Positions 22,228 through 48,499 of a stretch of DNA of 64,000 nucleotides are shown one piece after another. Below the pieces are notes generated by a model. The model ran no database searches. It worked only from the letters and a program-made list of their open reading frames with translations, and was not told the DNA's origin. The stretch is taken from assembly GCF_040436345.1 (NCBI RefSeq), contig NC_133235.1, forward strand, positions 19,306,660 to 19,370,659. Direction: 5' to 3'. Every line of letters begins with the position of its first letter. The stretch's first letter is position 1. A program made the position numbers and the translations under genes. The DNA is from Pagrus major (taxonomy: Eukaryota > Chordata > Actinopteri > Spariformes > Sparidae).

Positions 22228-25200
22228 ATGGGTAAATTTCTCTGCTAATGGAGGGTCGATTTAAGAATAGAACTCATCAGCTATGCTTTTTTTGGGAGCT
22301 GCTAGAGGTGACCCATATTTTTGTTCTCATTTTAGAGCAGCAACCTGATTCCAGGCTCTCAGTAGTAGAAAGTGATGTCGATGTGATGTACCAACTATAA
22401 TTTCCCTCTCCTCTCTGTTCTGTTTTTTAGGAAACTATGAGGCATCCCGCATATCACATGTGACAATGTCCCCCTCAAGACAGAACAACTATGTGTCAAT
22501 GTACAGTTTGCCCCTGTCCAAAAGCTCCTACAGTGTCATAAGTGCCTTTTGCACTGAGGATAATATTTCTCAGTGCATTTCATACATCAATCAGGTACGA
22601 AAGTGTCCCTGTTTAGTTAGTGTGTCCTTGCCAAATGCTCATTATTCCAATATACTAGTTGCACTTTTAATGACTGTATAGATCATTCACCACAACAGTG
22701 ACGCAAGTCCTCCTTCTTTCACAGGAGCTTGACTCACTCGGCCTCTCCTCCATATGTATCGAGGCCAGCTCACCCGGGGGAGCCGGCCTGAGCGCAGTGC
22801 CAGCTCTGAATGCCATGTACGAGCTGCTCCAGATTCACCGGCGCAACATGTGCACTTTGGAGGAGCTCGAGAAAGAACAACTAAAGAAAACCAGTTCCTT
22901 GGACCACATGCAGATGAACAATTCTAGACTCAAGGTATGCATGACCCATAGAGTATGATCTGTGTGTGTCTGTAAGGTGCGGTAGTGGATTGTTGACCAC
23001 TAGAGGGCAGATAAGAAACATAACATTCTGTATACAGAAAATTTCCCCCTTTCCTATAATTACCCAATTTGACCTAGAAACCCTGATCTCAGTGCTATGA
23101 AAAGGCAGAGTTAAACACTCAGTTGTAATAAGTAGGCAGCTTTTGTTACTACTTACTTGTGGAAAGAATGCTGGTTTTGAAAGGTTTCAAGTCCCTGTCA
23201 TAAGGGAAACGCATATCATCGGGGTAACACACTTTGCTGCAACACCAGCGCTCTTCATCGAGTGAATGCCCGTCTGTTCACTCTTGTTTTACCTTGGTTT
23301 CTATCTCTCTCCCTCTTCGCCTTCTTTGCCTCCTCAATCAGTGGGATTCCTTTTATTTTGCATTGTAGAGATCCACAGTTATTACAGTTGTTCCACTCTT
23401 ACCTTGGTATAGCGACCTGGAAAGAAGTGCAGCTGAAGGCACTTTAGTTTCCTAAATAATTTCAACTTCTTCATAAAAAACAAAATGGAAACCATAAATT
23501 GTTTACATATTTTCATCCTGTCTTTATTAAATCCTAAAATGGCACATAACCAATTTTAGGAAGGGATTTGGCTCAGGAATCCACTCTTGTAGCTTTAACC
23601 CTGAACTGATTGCTCTCACTGTGCTCATCAGAGTTGTGTATTTCCTTCCAGGATCAGTTGGAACTGTCCATAAGGGAGAAATCTGGTCTCCATGAGACAG
23701 AGGCAGCTACAACTCAAAATCAAGACTTTGCAGAGCTGCTTGAAAACAGAAAAAGATGAGGTAAAATTTAATGAACATTTAAATCTAATGTTTTTGATTG
23801 TACAAAATGTGCAAGTGTTACACAGTATGCATGAGCCTGCAAAGGTCATGATTCAGTTGTTGTGGACAGGTTCAGAAGCTCCAGAATATCATCGCCAGCC
23901 GTGCCTCTCAGTACAGTCATGATGCCAAGAGGAAAGAAAGAGAAGCTGCAAAGCTCAAGGAGCGCCTCAGTCAGCTACTGGTTGACAGAAAGGATAAGAA
24001 ACTAGGTAAATATACTAGTCTTACGGAAAGTTAAATAAACATTGCTCTTTATTCTGGGAATTTCAGAACAAAGTAAAAAAAATATTGTTCTGCTGTTTTT
24101 TCTTATCCAGCTATTGATGTGCTGAATTGCTTGGGACGGTCAGATGGTAGAAGGAGCCACTGGAAGACGGCAAAAGCGACAGCCAGGTATCATGACAGTC
24201 ATCCCGTTACTTGTTGATCATATGTGTAGACTGTGCAATCATCAGTCAGATAACTGTATGTGTAAATTGCTCTATGCAGCCATGAGGGTGAGATGTACAA
24301 GTCCTTGCTCAGTGACTATGAGGCAAGTCAGAGGTCCTTGATGCTGGAGAACGCTGAGCTTAAGAAAGTCCTCCAGCAGATGAAGAAGGAGATGATACAC
24401 ATCCTTAGTCCACGCCAGCCCTCGAGCAGAAGAGCCACAGCTGATGACAGTCAGGAGCAGGTATTTGTATTTATGTTAAGAGGTTTTTTAGACCTTGGAG
24501 TCTTGCCTGTTTTGTCAGGCCAGGGAATTGATGAGAATGTGAAGCAGTGTTTATGCATCAATGTGAGGATGTTGTAAAGAGATGCTTTCATGTTGACAAG
24601 CTACCATGTTCGCTTCTGTTGCTTTGCTCAGGCTGATTCAGATGGGGAGGAAAAGGCGGGTGACTCCAGCAGGGAAACTCTGGACCAATCATGTGAACAT
24701 GCAAGAGAGCAGCTCACCAACAGCATCCGCCAGCAGTGGAGGAAACTGAGGAACCATATGGAGAAGCTAGACAGCCAAGGTACACGTAGCACTGTTTTTT
24801 TATATTCTGAAATACTGCAAAAGTAGCTGAAGCTCATGTGGTGCAGGTTTTAAAGATGAATTGTTCTTGTCCTACGATGTTTTCTTTGACATGTGAGGTT
24901 CTTAGAAATCTAGATTCTGTGAAAATATGTACCTGTTCCCACAAGTATTTTTCGGACATACAGTATGCCTGGAAGCACATTTAGATTATCAGCTGTTACT
25001 GTATTTATTTGCTAAGCCTCACAAGTTCAGAATCAACTGGAGTCTAATAAGGAGGTGATACCAAGGGAGACCCACGATGAAGAGATGGAGCGGATGAGGC
25101 GTGAAGTGCAGCAGTGCAAAGAGTTCATTCACGCACAGCAACAGCTCCTCCAGGTCAGTTTCTGCTTGTTTATCAGAGCACAGATACCAAATTTTAGAGG

Positions 25201-27157
25201 CTTCTCATTACAAGTGCAAATGAATGGGTAAAATTGCCATCCTGATGAATGAGCCCTTGCATAATGAATGTTATTTGGAATTTCTAAAGAATAATCTGGG
25301 CTGAAATGATGAACATGTCTGTTTTATGCATACACAGCAACAACTCAACACATCGTTTGATGATGAGACGGCAGCGCTTCTGAATGACTGCTACACACTG
25401 GAGGAGAAGGAGCGTCTCAAAGAGGAGTGGAGGCTCTTTGAGGAACAGAAGAGAAACTTTGAGAGGGAGAGAAAGAACTTCACAGAGGCTGCTATTCGCT
25501 TGGGGCGAGAGGTACTGAGTTTCTGATGAGGCACCACAGTTGTATTCATCATGTATTGTGGGTGTTGTAACTGCAACGCTTTCAATCTTCTTTTTTTTTT
25601 AACTCTACAGAAAAAGGCCTTTCAAGAGGACCGTGCTACTTGGCTCAAGAATCAATTTTTGAACATGACTCCCTTCACAGACCGTAGGAGATGTTCCTCG
25701 TCTGACGGTCACAGTGCCCTTTCAATCAGTAAGTCTGTGTAATTTAAGAAGGGGAAGACTATAAATGGCTGAACCTTTTTACTCACAAACAGGACTTTCT
25801 CACTTGTAACAAGCAGAGAACATGATCTATGGCACTAATTGCCAATAGAGCTGAAATGATAACGTATTTCAGAATTTCTCAGAACACTACAAATAACAGT
25901 TAAAGCTGTGAATCTTTAATTGGCCTCACATGGCTACTTTTTCATTAAACAACCCCAGCAGTCAGATAAATCTGCTGGTAATCTACAAAAATAATGTTTT
26001 TCACATTGTGACACGAAGACGGGCCATTTCCTGAATGAGGTTAACATCACACACATGACTCTGCTGCACACACGTCCTCAAAGCTGACAACGCCTTCTCA
26101 ATCCTTGGCTGACAGCTGAGCTCACTGTATTCTGTATGGCTGTAGACGCTAGTAAAGGTTGAATATTGCTAACTTGGTTCATCACTCATTGCTGATATCT
26201 GCCTTCTTCCAACATATCCTCCAAAACAGAAATGTCACTCATCCTAATTTTAACTGGATAACCAAGGCCAGAAAACCAATAATAGTAGGCTATATTTTTT
26301 TTGTAGGCTGTAAACTGCTTATTATGTTATGAATCTTTCATGTCCACATTGCGATGCATCTTAGACTCAACAGAATATGTTACAGTCTGATTTGGTATGA
26401 TTTTGGTGTTATCTCCATGTCTCTTTGAATTGCCTTGTGCCTGATTGGTGCTTTTATAAATAAACTTCCCTTGTGACTTATGATGCTTAAATGTTAAGAA
26501 TGAGGTGTATCTCAACAGTTGCACATGAATGAAGAGTTCTCTTCAAGAATACAGAGCAAGTTAATACTGTGTGCGGATACCGGTGATGATAAAAAGTGTT
26601 TTAATTGACTTTGATTTGAATATCCTCAGGAAGTGAGCCAGAGATGAGGATATCTTCCACGAACGCTCAGCATGCCAAATCATCAACCTACGCCACATTC
26701 TCCACTCCTAAACCTACACAAAGTGCTACTGTGCCATCCACAACCGAACTTTACCGGACACTCCGCCTCATACCAGACAGCAGGTATTAATTCAGCGACT
26801 TAATTACTATTGTCAGCATTTAGTGAGACGTTTGCAGTGCTGGGGTTTAATTTGTGCAGTGTTGTTTGCTTCAAGCCAATGAGAGATGAGACATTTTAAC
26901 CTTCAAAGTACCATGAATTTATTTTAACTTGCAGATGGTGTTGGTGCCATGTCATATCCATTAATCCTTTTTTGTATTTTTTGTATTTTTTTTTTTTCTT
27001 TTTTCATTTCAGTTCCTCCAGACATTCAAATCGAGGATGCTGGCAAGAGTCGAGCACCTTTGAAGATGGAGACGTCCGGTTCAAGTCAAAAAGCAGAGTT
27101 CGATGTGGAGACTTGAGCATCTTCTCTTTGGGTGAAGATGAGAACAGCCTCACTTGA
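22228..27157 (+). CDS. ssx2ip: SSX2IP/ADIP centrosome and adherens-junction coiled-coil protein, with an apparent frame break
   Basis: Thirteen coding exons: 22228-22231, 22431-22594, 22725-22934, 23652-23760, 23870-24005, 24111-24186, 24280-24460, 24632-24779, 25026-25153, 25338-25511, 25611-25728, 26630-26783 and 27013-27157. The expected product is about 582 residues (human 614). Conserved pieces include [84 protein letters not shown] and [17 protein letters not shown]. The protein is almost all coiled coil and acts in centrosome maturation, ciliogenesis and afadin/alpha-actinin junctions. The first coding exon supplies only ATGG, giving MGNYEAS...; a later ATG at 22466 is the alternative. 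Exon 23652-23760 is 109 nt where the flanking phases need 111. The frame shifts near 23692, inside gagacagag, where human reads GLQERDRQLQ. Confidence 0.9.
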
Positions 27158-27233
27158 ACAACTTCCAGTGCCTTTATTTTTCTTTTCTTTTTTTTTAGTG
27201 TGATTGGGCAGTGGACTTGAATATCAAATCATG

Positions 27234-27239
27234 AATAAA
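27234..27239 (+). terminator. ssx2ip proximal poly(A) signal
   Basis: AATAAA 77 bases after the stop codon. A second hexamer lies at 27555-27560. Confidence 0.6.
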
Positions 27240-27554
27240 TACCATCACTACAGAGGAACACTAAATCTTGATTGATGTGTTGCTTTACGCACAGATCATT
27301 CACCAAAGCTAGACAAGAAAGCACTTTAATGATTCTGCCATTGTTAATTTCTTTACAAACAAATCAACACTGACGAATCAGATTTTAAGCTACATTCAAG
27401 GGAGGGGGATCAAGTAGTGATTTGAACATTTTCCATTTTTTGTTTACATTGAATGCTTAAATTTCAGTTCAAGTTTTACATTTTTAAATATTCTAGATGT
27501 ATAAATTATGAGTCTAATTTTAATGGAGGCATATATTGACATTAAATAATGATC

Positions 27555-27560
27555 AATAAA
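27555..27560 (+). terminator. ssx2ip distal poly(A) signal
   Basis: A second AATAAA (gatcaataaagat), about 400 bases past the stop and only about 90 bases before the gng5 promoter motifs. The two genes are therefore packed tightly head to tail. Confidence 0.45.
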
Positions 27561-27645
27561 GATATTTTTAATTAAAATGTTCTTTTCTGTCTTTAATATG
27601 GCGCCCACTAGTGCGTTTACATGTGAGTTGCAGTCACAAGTGTGA

Positions 27646-27665
27646 ACAACCGGAATCCGGATGTC
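27646..27665 (+). promoter_or_regulatory. Tandem ETS-like sites at the gng5 promoter
   Basis: Two CCGGA cores occur close together (aaccggaatccggatgtc), about 95-110 bases upstream of the gng5 start codon. This is typical of TATA-less housekeeping promoters. Motif match only. Confidence 0.5.
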
Positions 27666-27759
27666 ATCATCTGTGCTTTTGTCTCAGCATCCAGCCCTGA
27701 ATCCCACCCACACCACTCGGCGTCTATATTTTTTTTTTCCACTCAAAAACACATCGAAA

Positions 27760-29449
<1,690 letters not shown>

Positions 29450-30214
29450 AACCACTGTATTCATTGGTCAGTCCGCCACCCTGTGGACACATTCAGCCAC
29501 ACACTAATAGGCCTTTATACTGTACATACAGCACAAGCAACTGGTGGGATTTCTGAAAAGCTTTAATGTAAAAGTCTGCAGAGTAGCTGAACTACTGGTT
29601 AGATTCTCTTTAATGCATTTTGAGTGAGACAAATGTTCCCTTCTGTGCACCCTTTAAAATTAGTGTTTTCATTGAAAGGAATCTCATTCGATATAATGAA
29701 AGCCTTTTACACTGAAAGTTTTCCATATAATGTTGGTGGTTTCTTCTACTATAAATCAGCGACTGTGGTCAGCTTGAATATCGCAATGTTAATATTTCAC
29801 CGCAGGGAAAAAACATTGAAAGACTTATAGAAACTTCTCAGTTCAAACCTATAAAAGTTCTCTACAAAAACAAACCCACTTCAGTCAATTCAAATCAAAT
29901 CCTCAGCCTCATCTATTTTCTGTTTGTGTCTCTGGTTTTATTGTCGCCTTCTGCAGGCCTTCATTTTGATGCTACAGGGAAAAGTTGACCTCAACACTGC
30001 TCCTCATGCCAAGCCATTATACTGCCACGGGATCTCTGGAGAGTAGAACACATTGGAATCATGTCAGGAAGATGACCATCTATTTTCAGCCACAGTAGAA
30101 GAAAGGAGACAGGTTTATTTTTCATGGCACAGTATGATTTTCGAATAAATTATTGTGCCTTTTTCTATTGTTCTATATTAGTCATCACTGTTCTGGACTT
30201 TTTTGTATTTAATG

Positions 30215-30220
30215 AATAAA
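30215..30220 (+). terminator. Likely gng5 poly(A) signal
   Basis: AATAAA in tttaatgaataaaaaaaac, about 770 bases past the stop. Another possible signal (gaataaattattg) lies near 30144. Confidence 0.5.
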
Positions 30221-30424
30221 AAAAACATTCTTTACTACTCAAATGTGTCATTGACTGACATTTTCAGTTTGATTTATTTGAAAGCATTACATAATGGACA
30301 TAACTGCTTGTAACAATTTTAAATAAACAAGTGGGTTTTCAAAAGTGATTTAAAAGATGAGACTAAGTTTGCATCCTGGATCTCCTCGGACAGGTTTATA
30401 AGCTAAAGAATTTCTCTCTCACAA

Positions 30425-30605
30425 CACTTGTCCCATTCACACACACACATTCACACACTGATGGCAGATGCTGCTATGCAAGGTGCCAACCTGCTCATCT
30501 TGGGTTCAGTATCTTGCTCAAGTATACTTCAACATGGAGCTGGGGAATCAGCAACCTTCCAATTACTGGACGACCCGCTCTACCTCCTGAGCTACAGCTG
30601 CCCTA
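30425..30605. repeat. Teleost interspersed repeat fragment
   Basis: The phrases ttcacacactgatggcagatg, tgctatgcaaggtgccaacc, tatcttgctcaagtatacttc and ctacctcctgagctacagctgcc are a diverged copy of a very common fish repeat unit. No coding capacity. Confidence 0.65.
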
Positions 30606-31080
30606 TTAGTGATACTATGTGACATGAAATGAAGGTGCCATTGGAAAATCCCATTGGAAATTGACTTGAATAAAGACTTCTGGCATTATGAAAATCAAAA
30701 TGAATGGATATTGGGCTATTGGTGCATATATGCATGTGCATGGATATGCAATAAAAGTCAAATGAAATGTGACGCATTTACTTTTGGGGACCAAAAATAT
30801 TCATTGAACCACTAAAATATCACAATATCCTTTACTAATTTTGAATAGTGTAAATATGTATGCAGCATAAATTTGGCACATGTATCTCAAAATTATGAAG
30901 TAGAATCGTGTTTGTTGAAGTAAATGTACTTCATATTTCCCACCATTAACTGTAATTAAGAAAAACAAAAGCAATTAATTTACTTAAAGGTTATAGATTG
31001 AGCTGTGTAAAGAGGATGTATGACTGGAAGTATCATGAGAAAGAAGGACTCTAGCTACCCGTGAACGTGATTAGTTAAGT

Positions 31081-31090
31081 TCTCGCGAGA
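31081..31090. promoter_or_regulatory. TCTCGCGAGA palindrome at the fuz promoter
   Basis: The exact palindrome TCTCGCGAGA lies about 500 bases upstream of the fuz ATG. This motif is a strong activator of CpG-rich housekeeping promoters and is bound by BANP in vertebrates. Its position next to CpG-containing sequence (about 31100-31270) supports a fuz transcription start in that area. Confidence 0.65.
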
Positions 31091-31289
31091 AGAGAGCTGG
31101 CTGGTGAGCGCGATGTGAACAGCGCTCCCATGAGCTCCGGGGACTGAACCCAGGTCGGTCTTGTCTCGCTCCTTCAGCGGTTTTATAACGGGAGCTCGTA
31201 CATCACAACTGCAGCTCGACCAGCCGGATGAAACCTCCTCCGCCAGTGTGAAGAATGAATCATGGGAGATCGTTACTGTGGAAACGACG

Positions 31290-31410
31290 GTAACTTCTTT
31301 TGTTAACCTAGCATGTTCAACACAGGTAGCTAACAAAAGCGCGAGCCATAAGCCCCTTCATGACATATATGTTTGCTGCGTGATTTTCTTTTGTCTTGTT
31401 GTTTTTGTAG
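31290..31410 (+). other. Possible intron in the fuz 5' untranslated region
   Basis: A donor (gacg|gtaact at 31289/31290) and an acceptor with a strong pyrimidine tract (tcttgttgtttttgtag, ending 31410) would define a 121-nt intron upstream of the fuz ATG. A short ATG-initiated frame (31261 onward) would sit in the upstream exon, out of frame with fuz. Predicted from splice consensus only. Confidence 0.35.
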
Positions 31411-31592
31411 TCCGCCATTTGTAGGAAAACGGTTAATGTTTACGGCTCACCATCGCTGCTGTAACGCTAGAAGCAGTTTAACTGTTAGCTGGTTGTTTTT
31501 TTTGACTGATTTATCGGCTTTTCACAATGAAGACCGATTACGTTAGTTGACGCTTTAGCTGAACAACGAGCAACAGCTAGCTTAACCTCACG

Positions 31593-32897
31593 ATGATGCT
31601 CCAGGATGGATCAACGCAGCTGCTCTGCCTCACAGCCAGCAGTGGGGTCCCTCTTTTCACAAGAGGAGCCTCCAAACAGCTGCCCTTCTCTGTCATCGGC
31701 TCCCTCAATGGTGTTCACATGTTCGGTGGTGGTCAGGGAGTCGCGCTGTCCTCCTGTGAGACTGAAGGCGGGGGTAAGGTGGTGTGGAGAGTCTTTAAGG
31801 ACAGCGTGATGCTCATCGCTGTGACTGGAGGTGGACATGGAGGTGCAGGCAGCAGCAAAGGTGAGGAGGTGCGTTTACAGCGCCTCCTGGAGAATGTGTG
31901 GAACTGCATGGTGCTGGTGTTGGGGCAGGATGAGCTGGCCAATGTCAGGAATGTGGAGAGGCTGAAGAGGGATTTACGGTCCTGCTTCAGCCTCATTGAT
32001 CAGCTGCTGGAGGAGAGGCAAGAGGGCATCCTGGGTAACCTGACACACTGCGCTGATTCACTGCTGCCCCCTAACCCCTCTCTTCTTCAGCAGGCCGTGG
32101 ATGGCTTTGCTCAGTCAGCAGATAGTGAATTTGGCTGCCTCTTGGTTCATGGGAGGATAGCTGCTGCGACTGAGAAATGGTGGCGTCTTGCACCGCAGGA
32201 AGTTGTACTGCTGTCTGCTCTGATGCGCTCCCTCTCAGCCTCTGGGTCAGCCTCTTGTGATTACCCAGTTTTCCTTCCTCAGGGCAGCCCCACTGTGGCC
32301 CACCGCCTGCTCCGCTTCCAGCTGCTCCCAGGGGCGGATGTGTGCGTGCTGTGCGGCCCGACACCTTCCCTGCACAGAGCCGAGAGTGGGCTGGTGGTTC
32401 GGTTCTGGACACCCCTGGTGGAGACCCTGAGAGACTGCCTGGCTGTTGGAGAGCGCTGCCTACCAGGATCTGTATCCCTGCGCCCTGATGTGCTGGCACT
32501 TCTTCTCATCAACCGTGAAACACGTCGCTCAGTCTCCTGTGTGCGGTCTCCCACTTATCACCCACCCGGTGACCCTCCATTACCCTCTAAGGCACGCTGC
32601 TGGGAGCTGATGAAGCTCTTCTACATCTTCAGCACGACACGCTACTTCTCCCAGGAGGAGAGTTTGTGTCTCACCCCAGAGGAGAGGGCTCAGGGAGGCA
32701 ACACCGAAGACTTCGTCCTTGGATTCTCCCACCAGCCGCTGCAGTGCTATCTAGTTACAGAAGAATGCAAAAGCTTTGGACTTCAGACACAACAACACCA
32801 GCTCTTCCTGCTTACCCCACTGTCAGTGCCCACCTTTGCCCTGCGTACGGTGGCCACACAGACTCTCTCTGATGTAGTTACAGCCACTGGGTTTTAA
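31593..32897 (+). CDS. fuz: Fuzzy planar cell polarity / ciliogenesis protein, intronless coding region
   Basis: A single open frame of 434 residues (human FUZ 418). Conserved segments are LLCLTASSGVPLFTRG, QLPFSVIGSLNGVHMF, NVRNVERLKRDLRSCFSLID, GNLTHCADSLLPP, ATEKWWRL, YPVFLPQGSPTVAHRLL and LCGPTP, so the homology runs from end to end with no interruption. FUZ is a CPLANE subunit built of longin-type domains. It pairs with INTU (reported as a RAB23 exchange factor) and is needed for intraflagellar transport and cilia formation. The start is at the first of two adjacent Met codons. Human FUZ is split into many exons, while here the whole coding region is one exon. It is about 1.4 kb downstream of the likely gng5 poly(A) site, same strand. 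No stop or frame break was seen, so it looks functional. Confidence 0.95.
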   Translation: MMLQDGSTQLLCLTASSGVPLFTRGASKQLPFSVIGSLNGVHMFGGGQGVALSSCETEGGGKVVWRVFKDSVMLIAVTGGGHGGAGSSKGEEVRLQRLLENVWNCMVLVLGQDELANVRNVERLKRDLRSCFSLIDQLLEERQEGILGNLTHCADSLLPPNPSLLQQAVDGFAQSADSEFGCLLVHGRIAAATEKWWRLAPQEVVLLSALMRSLSASGSASCDYPVFLPQGSPTVAHRLLRFQLLPGADVCVLCGPTPSLHRAESGLVVRFWTPLVETLRDCLAVGERCLPGSVSLRPDVLALLLINRETRRSVSCVRSPTYHPPGDPPLPSKARCWELMKLFYIFSTTRYFSQEESLCLTPEERAQGGNTEDFVLGFSHQPLQCYLVTEECKSFGLQTQQHQLFLLTPLSVPTFALRTVATQTLSDVVTATGF

Positions 32898-35429
32898 CTG
32901 AACAATTGACTTTGTTAAAACTTCTTAATTTTTGGTAAACCCACCATCTTTGACCTCATAATGTATAAACTTACAGATGAACTGCTATTCACCTGTAAAG
33001 TGAATTGGCCACTGATATTGTGATTATTCTCATATCTTTATTGATGACTGCAAACGCATTTAAATACATGTTTACAAACCGACCACTGTTAAGTAGATTA
33101 GAAAAGGATAATCACCGCTACTGGTCTCATCAGGTATTTATACACTACTACTGATCAAGAATGTAATACTATTGAAAATATCCCATCAAAGGTAGCTGCT
33201 TTGAGCTTTGTTTTGCATTCAAGAGAGAAGAGACTGTTGGTCTATTGTGTCAAACTTCACTAGCTTCAAGGCTGTCCCTGTTATAGTCAGGAAGGTTGAT
33301 TACACTTACTGAATACTAACATTATCACTGGGATTGCACTGTATTTCCAAAATGTATCAGAGAATGATGTGAAAATGTAACACTGGGATAAATAAGTGCC
33401 TCCTGTCTATACAGTAATGTTGAAATAATATATTTGTTTGTGCTCGTTTTACTCCTAAATATAGTTTGTTACTTTATGTGGATTTTTCGATTGCTGAGTG
33501 TTTTTTTCGTCACATTTTTCCCTCTGCTAATTTGATAATGATAGTGTTTTGCACTCTGTTGACTGAGCTTTGCAACTGCAAAGTGGTTGTACTGTTTGAA
33601 TTTAAATTGCTGCTCGCCCATTCATATTTTAGACATTTTCTTGCCAGCTATGAGGCAAACAGTGGACACTATGGAGTATATAAGTGTATTCAACTTCCAG
33701 AAAACACAAACTGAAAGCATCTGTTAGGAATTTTGTTATATATCTGACAAAAACAATGATTGCTGAAAACTTTATTATCCACACCACATGTAATGCTATA
33801 ATAATAGTGGCAGCAACTATTGACAAAATACACACACCATTACTGAATGAATACTTTGTGGAATGATAATTGCAGTGCTTTGTGTTGTTTTAACTGCACT
33901 GATTGTTTCAAGAAGTCACACTTTACTGAAAGTCCCGGTAACATCCTAGTATGTAGTTTCTAATCACAGATGCTGTTCTCTTCATTATCCTTTAGTACAC
34001 CGGGGGCCAAAACTTCTTTCCTTTTAGAGGGCCAAAACAGAAAAATACTTTGCACATCTATTTCATGAGCCAGGTGCGTAAGAGAGGGATGAATAGACCG
34101 TTGCAAGCAAACTCTCGCACACTATCTAACTTGAAAAGATACATTTATTTGCAACGTTTTAATACTAGACCTTTGTCAGGCAAGAGGCAAAAATCAGGTT
34201 TGCTTGATGAAGGTCTCATATTAAAATGTTGCAAATGCATGTATTTTTTCAAGTTAGACTGTACAGAAGTTTGCTTGCAATCCCAGGGCCAGTCCCAAGA
34301 TGCAAAGTGGTCCTTTGATCCCAAGTTCCTTGTGCAAAGTGTCCGCTGTTAGATTACAAAAATGATTAACAACTATGGATCCTATATGTTTGATAAATAT
34401 GCATATTTTAACTCAGGAAAATTGAGGATTTATATTATGATTGTTTAAAACTTTCTTTGAAACATAAGGCAGGTCAAAGTGAACATTATGGCGAGCCAGC
34501 TTTGGCATGCAAGACCCACTTTGGGCTTTAGTGTATAAAAGTTCCTGTGAGGGAGAAAAGTCTTTCAAATGGGAGGACATTTGTTGATATTCTGCACAGG
34601 ATCACCCTAGTTCAACCTTGTTATGGTAAATTTAATGCATCGATTCAGGTCTGACCCAACCTGCTGGGCAACAAAGTCACATTTAACTACATGTGCTATT
34701 AGAAATATTATTTTTTCTACTATTTGTAGCATTTCAACTTATTCTAATTGCACAAATTAAATATGTGAATACATAGTTTGTCGGAGGAATTTGCATTGAA
34801 TTAATGAAGAAAAATTAAGTGGGCTGCAGTGAAGCTTTAGGAGGGGCAGTCTTAAGTTTTTGGTTCACTAAGTACAATTGAAAAGTCTCCTCCCAAACCG
34901 CATGGAGAGCACAAAGCGGTGGGGTGAAGTGAGGTGAGCTCGGCACAAAGTTTGGGAGCAGCCCCCGGTTCGCTGGTTAGATCTCTCTGAGCCACGTCAG
35001 TCGTCCAAAGCTGCCTTCGGCTCGGTAACCGGAGAACCGAACCCGAGAGACGGCCTCACGGTGCGTAGGGTAACGGGGGAGAGGGGGGTTGGATAACGGT
35101 CGACATGAAGCCACACAAAGGGGGAGGGATAGTTGTATCGTTGCCATGTGTGCAGGGAGCAAGCCCCCAAACATTTTCAGAGTGCAAATTCATGTGTGTG
35201 TGGATGCGAGCAGGGTCTGAAGAGACGGTGTGAGATTTTGTCACAGCTTTAGCTCTTCCCCCCTCTGAGCGGTCCGAAGGTCCGAGCGCTTAGTCAGTAT
35301 TTTTAGGAGCGTGGTGCCTTCACTTGCACAACTTCACTTCCACTCCTCTCGGGTGAAGCAACCGGTGTGTGGTGTGTTCGCTGTGCACCGCGGAGGCTTT
35401 TAAAAGTCGCTCAGCTCACCGTGTTAAAC
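32898..35429. other. fuz 3' flank and gpt2 upstream region
   Basis: AT-rich DNA with no supported gene, holding one hairpin-type repeat at 34101-34280. From about 34960 to 35430 the sequence becomes GC-richer, with CpG-containing segments. This is the probable gpt2 promoter and 5' untranslated region; I saw no TATA box. Confidence 0.5.
34101..34280. repeat. Imperfect long-hairpin interspersed element
   Basis: The left arm starts ttgcaagcaaactctcgcac and includes taacttgaaaagatacattt and ttgcaacgttttaatactag. The right arm carries the reverse complements (catgtattttttcaagttag, attaaaatgttgcaaatgc, gaagtttgcttgcaa). The arms are about 80 nt each, with a short loop near gaggcaaaaatcaggtt. I recognise the core as a common teleost repeat. 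Confidence 0.75.
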
Positions 35430-48232
<12,803 letters not shown>

Positions 48233-48499
48233 ATTTCCACGTCTCCTTCCATTCACAAAGGGAGGAGCTAACCAGCAGAATCAACAGCAACAAAGAACTC
48301 AGCCAATCATAATTATCTGTCACTGATAAGTGCCTTTCCTTCAACGGCTCTGGTGGTCTCTGTGATGACACACTTCAGCCTCTACAGCTATCTCATTTGG
48401 ACATTCACAAGGCGGAAAACAAGACGCCGTTATGTTAGAAAACAAAACTGGAGATGAAGAAATTAACTCAGACGTGTGTCAGCTTGGTAAAAGAAATCT

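Larger units (their letters stand above)
29450..31080. other. gng5 3' region and gap before fuz
   Basis: It holds gng5 3' untranslated sequence to about 30240, then AT-rich DNA with the repeat at 30425-30605. No other gene supported. Confidence 0.5.

Noticed and set aside
31261-31289. Short ATG-initiated segment (MGDRYCGND) as an N-terminal fuz exon.
   Set aside because: It does not join the fuz frame through any acceptor with the right phase, and the single-exon frame already covers the human N-terminus.
32071-32499. 142-codon minus-strand frame inside fuz.
   Set aside because: Antisense shadow of a GC-rich single-exon gene; no recognisable domain.
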